DNA from: Gemmatimonadota bacterium
GTDB taxonomy: Bacteria > Gemmatimonadota > Gemmatimonadetes > Longimicrobiales > Gaopeijiaceae
DNA: 8,701 nucleotides
Reading direction: 5' to 3'
Assembly (NCBI GenBank): GCA_015492755.1
Contig: WGEM01000635.1
Location: forward strand, 1 to 8,701
In this document: positions 5,852 through 8,701 of the stretch, one piece after another
Layout: every line of letters starts with the position of its first letter
Numbering within the stretch: position 1 is the stretch's first letter
Program-made: the position numbers and the translations under genes
The notes under the pieces: model-generated
What the model was told of the DNA's origin: nothing
The model's input: only the letters and a program-made list of their open reading frames with translations
Databases searched by the model: none

Positions 5852-7467
5852 CCCTCCTGGATCATCTCCAGGTTGGCGCGCACCGCCTCGTTGTGGGGAT
5901 TCAGGTCCAGCGCGCGGCGCCACAGAAGGACGGCCACGTCGCGATCGTTGTCCTTGTACGCCATGGTCCCCAGCCGGAGGTAGACGTCGTCTCCCAGGCG
6001 CGGCGCAAGCTTCACCGCCTTCTCGTACTGGATGCGGGCGTTCTCCATGTCGCCATGGGCGTACGCCTGGTCTCCCAGGTTCTTATGGGCCTGAGCCGGC
6101 GTGGGCCTGGCCTGGACCGCGCGTTTGTAGAGTGCCTCCGCGGCATCCACCTCGCCCCGGCGCTCGAAGACCGCGCCGGTGTTCACCAGGATGGGACCGG
6201 ATTCGGGATAGAAGTTCAGCCCTTCGCGCCCCACCGCCACCGCGTAGTCCAGGTCACCCGCCACAGCCGAGGCCAGCACCGTGTACGCATAGTAGAGCGG
6301 CGAAGGTTTCTTCACCTTCGGCGAGGTGCGGTAGCGGCGGAAGGAGTCCAACGCCTGCGCGGCGTCGCGGGCCTTCAGGAAGAGGATACCCCGCGCCAGG
6401 TGCACGTCCGGGTCGTCCGGACGGGCGAGTTCCGCGGTGTCCAGCGCCTCCAGCGCCTCGTCGTAGCGCCCCAGCAGCTCCAGCGCCAGCGCTCGATTGC
6501 GCTGCACACCGTAGGCGTCGCGGTGCGGCTCGGGGAGTGACCCCCAGTGCTGGAGCGCATCCTCCAGCCGCCCGCGGCGGAAGGCGATGAGCCCCAGCAT
6601 GAAGTGGGCGCGCGCCTGCTTGGGGTCGATCTCCAGCGCCTGTTCGAACTCGCGCTGGGCGTCCTCGAACATCCCCGACCGGTAGAAGGCGATCCCGACA
6701 TTGAGGTGCTGCTGGAGCTTCTGGTCGCCGCCGGTCTCCTCCCGGGTGCTCCGCTCGCCCGCCCGCGAGACGAAGCCCGCCTGAATGAGCCCGTAGAGCG
6801 CCTTGCCCGTCTCGAACTCCACCAGCCCCGCCTCGTTCATGATCTCGTCGACGGTTCGCACCCCGTCGATGAACGGGAGGATCTTGCGCTGTTCCTTGGT
6901 GAGCTCCACCTCCTCCTCCGCCTCGTCGGGATTCTTGTCCAGCTGGAAGACGATGTCGAAGGAGGGGATCTTCTTCTCGATGAGCGACCACTCGTCCACC
7001 CGCCGGGCACCCTCCATGAGGAGCGCCTCGGCGGGGATGTCCACCAGGAAGATGCCGTCCTCGTCGGGCATCTGGTCAGGATCGAAGTGGAACGAGCCCT
7101 GGTTCCACGTGAAGAGGTGGTAGACCGCCTCCTCGATCTGCATCTGGATGTACTTCTGGAGGACTTCCTCCTCGATGCTCCCCTGCTCCACCAGGATTTC
7201 ACCCAGTCGCTTCCCGCGCTCGTGGGCCTGCCTCTCCATGGCGGTGGAGAGATCCTTCCGGGTGATGACGTGGTTGCGCACCAGCAGCTCACCGAGGCGA
7301 TCGGGCCGGTTGAGCACCGAGGCATGGATGATGCGCCCGTTCCTGAAGTAGATGTAGCCGAAGTTGGAGCGGTCCGTGATGCTCAGGCACCCGGTCTTGC
7401 GCCCCATGCCCAGGAGCTGGCAGATGTCCGCCAGGTTGACGTCCTGAAGCGAGCCCTCGATGGCCAT
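5848..7467 (-). CDS. PATAN/DUF4388 domain protein with C-terminal TPR repeats
   Basis: A 539-residue soluble adaptor-like protein. Residues 1-55 match the start of PATAN/DUF4388 domains (EGSLQDVNLADICQLL, then YFRNGRIIHAS). Residues about 56-130 hold two 'LGELLV..GVIT' style repeats (LGELLVRNHVITRKDL and LGEILVEQGSIEEEVL), as in MshEN-like segments, ending in the DUF4388-type WNQGSFHFDPD. Residues about 160-235 form a helical/winged-helix-like region (ILPFIDGVRTVDEIM). Residues about 250-535 are a TPR array of roughly seven repeats with the usual A/Y/G/P pattern, for example FEQALEIDPKQARAHFMLG. No signal peptide or membrane helix is seen. PATAN proteins usually work in signalling, often beside Ras-like GTPases or response regulators. 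The start at ATG 7467 overlaps the upstream stop as TGATG, with GAGGAA 8 nt upstream. An open frame continues further upstream but has no domain. The partner and exact role are unknown. Confidence 0.9.
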   Translation of the reverse strand: MAIEGSLQDVNLADICQLLGMGRKTGCLSITDRSNFGYIYFRNGRIIHASVLNRPDRLGELLVRNHVITRKDLSTAMERQAHERGKRLGEILVEQGSIEEEVLQKYIQMQIEEAVYHLFTWNQGSFHFDPDQMPDEDGIFLVDIPAEALLMEGARRVDEWSLIEKKIPSFDIVFQLDKNPDEAEEEVELTKEQRKILPFIDGVRTVDEIMNEAGLVEFETGKALYGLIQAGFVSRAGERSTREETGGDQKLQQHLNVGIAFYRSGMFEDAQREFEQALEIDPKQARAHFMLGLIAFRRGRLEDALQHWGSLPEPHRDAYGVQRNRALALELLGRYDEALEALDTAELARPDDPDVHLARGILFLKARDAAQALDSFRRYRTSPKVKKPSPLYYAYTVLASAVAGDLDYAVAVGREGLNFYPESGPILVNTGAVFERRGEVDAAEALYKRAVQARPTPAQAHKNLGDQAYAHGDMENARIQYEKAVKLAPRLGDDVYLRLGTMAYKDNDRDVAVLLWRRALDLNPHNEAVRANLEMIQEG

Positions 7468-8701
7468 CAGTCCAGTTCCTCGATGAGCAGTTCCGCCAGG
7501 TTGGGCCAGGTGAGCACCACGTTCTCGGGCGAGGGGAACCAGGCGCCTCCCTTGGGCGGCGGCGTCGCCGCCACGGGCTCCGGCTTGCGGGGTTCGTCTT
7601 TCCGGGCGGCTGCGGCACGTTCCAGCTCTCCGGCGATCCCGGCCTTCTGCGGAGGAGCCTCCGCCTCCTGGACCAGTTCCAGGGAATCCGCCGCCGAGCC
7701 GGACTCGATCTCCAGCACCAGGCCGCCTTCGAACCTGGAGCGCAGGCGCTCGTCCACTCCTTCCAGCGCCGAAGGCGGACGATCGCTCACCAGCATGACG
7801 CGGGATCCGCGCCGCTTCAACGCCTCGAAGAGGTGGAAGAATTCCTCCTCGGCGCGCTCGGTCCGGGCCAGCTCCTCGATGCCGTGCACCAGGAGGAGGT
7901 CCACCGTCCACCACCGCTCCCTCCAGGCTCCGGCCACGCCCTCCCCCAGCGCCCGGATGAAGTCCTCGGCAAACTCGGCCACCGAAGTCACCGCCATTCG
8001 GGCATCAGGCCGCAGGGCCTGAAACGCGCGTCCCGCCGCACCCAGCAACGTGCGCGCCACCTCCGCATCGGAAGCCCAGACGTAGATGGGGTTGTACTCC
8101 GGACGCTCCGCGGCGATGAGCTGCTCGGCGGCTTTCACCGCCAGCGGCGGGTAGTCGGTGAGGTCCGCCAGTGTCTTGCCCGGCCCCAGTTTGGGGAAGG
8201 GGCGCTGGCGTTCCCGGACGGAGGTGAGGAGCGCCTCGGCCTCCTCCAACCGGTCGGGGTCCTTCAGGACCCCCTCCGCCGCCTCGGGCCAGGGGTTACC
8301 CAGCCGATCCAGTTCGTGATCGATCTCCCTCAATCGGGCGATGTCGGCCTTGAAGGCCTCCACCAGCTCCTCCCAGCCGGCGGGCTCGGAACCTCCGTCC
8401 AGGTAGCCCTGGAGCCGCTTCGCGGAGAATCCCTCTCGCTCCGCGGCGTCCACCGCCTCGCGCATCGCCTTCCTCCACGGCGCCTCCTTCTCCTCCACCG
8501 TCTCCGCCACCGTGGACGCGATCTCCTTCAGGAAGGAGTCGAACTCGTCGGCCCCGGCCGCGCCGGATGCGGCGGCCTGCTCCCCCACGATCTGCGCCAC
8601 TTCGTCGGGGGTGACCTGACGGCCCTCCAGGTCCTGGGTGGCGAAGACCTTATTCAGCGCGCCACCCAGCTCCCGCACGTTCTTGAAGGGATAGCGACCC
8701 A
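7467..8701 (-). CDS. DnaA/Hda-like AAA+ protein with degenerate second AAA+ module, N terminus outside window
   Basis: The last 410 residues are visible; the gene runs off the right edge. The visible start (GRYPFKNVRELGGALNKV, then LEGRQVTPD) matches the lid region at the end of the DnaA ATPase domain (NVRELEGALNRV in DnaA), so a first AAA+ domain should lie upstream. In-window residues about 50-165 are a charged helical linker. Residues about 170-335 align with a second DnaA ATPase core: YNPIYVWAS for YNPLFIYGG, VAEFAEDFIRAL for the E-F-x-N-x-F-I region, RWWTVDLLLVHGIEELA for the Walker B strand, EEEFFHLFEAL, then VMLVSDRPP and RLRSRFEGGL. The Walker A lysine and Walker B acidic pair are missing, so this module should not hydrolyse ATP. 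A Pro-rich linker leads to a short conserved-looking tail (VVLTWPNLAELLIEEL). No DnaA-type DNA-binding helix-turn-helix is seen at the C terminus, so it is unlikely to be the replication initiator. Confidence 0.82.
   Translation of the reverse strand, partial: GRYPFKNVRELGGALNKVFATQDLEGRQVTPDEVAQIVGEQAAASGAAGADEFDSFLKEIASTVAETVEEKEAPWRKAMREAVDAAEREGFSAKRLQGYLDGGSEPAGWEELVEAFKADIARLREIDHELDRLGNPWPEAAEGVLKDPDRLEEAEALLTSVRERQRPFPKLGPGKTLADLTDYPPLAVKAAEQLIAAERPEYNPIYVWASDAEVARTLLGAAGRAFQALRPDARMAVTSVAEFAEDFIRALGEGVAGAWRERWWTVDLLLVHGIEELARTERAEEEFFHLFEALKRRGSRVMLVSDRPPSALEGVDERLRSRFEGGLVLEIESGSAADSLELVQEAEAPPQKAGIAGELERAAAARKDEPRKPEPVAATPPPKGGAWFPSPENVVLTWPNLAELLIEELD

Noticed and set aside
8165..8191. 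GPGKT in the DnaA-like protein, considered as a Walker A motif
   Set aside because: It lacks the full GxxxxGK[ST] spacing and sits before the YNPIYVWAS strand, where DnaA has its linker rather than the P-loop.
7467..8701. Calling this gene dnaA
   Set aside because: The C terminus has no DnaA DNA-binding helix-turn-helix and the second ATPase module is degenerate, so it is a DnaA-like paralogue and not the initiator.

Overview
This is an 8.7 kb, very GC-rich stretch of chromosomal DNA from a Gram-negative-type bacterium: it carries exported enzymes with signal peptides, a lipoprotein signal and a sigma-54 activator. The mix of a large secreted S9 (DPP IV-like) peptidase, PATAN/DUF4388-TPR proteins, DnaA-like AAA+ proteins and an NtrC-type regulator is typical of Gemmatimonadota, with Deltaproteobacteria-like groups as the alternative. 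That assignment is inference from gene content and family resemblance. Nothing in the window suggests a phage, plasmid, insertion sequence or CRISPR array. The genes fill the window and no gene-free stretch exceeds about 80 bases.

Layout. On the + strand, positions 1-2613 carry an S9 prolyl-oligopeptidase/DPP IV family peptidase whose start lies just left of the window. It ends facing everything else, which is on the - strand. Between the two lie a perfect 18-bp hairpin (2636-2676) and a tRNA-Val(UAC) gene (2680-2754, - strand).

The - strand genes, read right to left, form one tightly packed operon. They are: the C-terminal 410 residues of a DnaA-like AAA+ protein with a second, degenerate AAA+ module (7467-8701, cut by the right edge); a PATAN/DUF4388 protein with C-terminal TPRs (5848-7467); an exported, membrane-anchored HExxH metallopeptidase (4832-5851); an NtrC-type sigma-54-dependent response regulator (3507-4835); a two-helix small membrane protein (3287-3496); and a small lipoprotein (2836-3321). 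The first four are joined by stop/start overlaps (TGATG, GTGA, ATGA), so they are probably translationally coupled and made in fixed ratio. The last two follow at 10 nt and with a 35-nt overlap. The tRNA gene closes the series.

How they may work together. The operon combines a DnaA-fold ATPase with a non-catalytic partner module, an adaptor built from PATAN and TPR protein-interaction domains, a periplasmic protease with a cytoplasmic tail, and a transcription activator with a complete phosphorylation site but no kinase beside it. This looks like an envelope-to-gene-expression signalling assembly. No part of that function can be proved from sequence alone; the tandem DnaA-like protein and its coupled partners are the most interesting part of the window.
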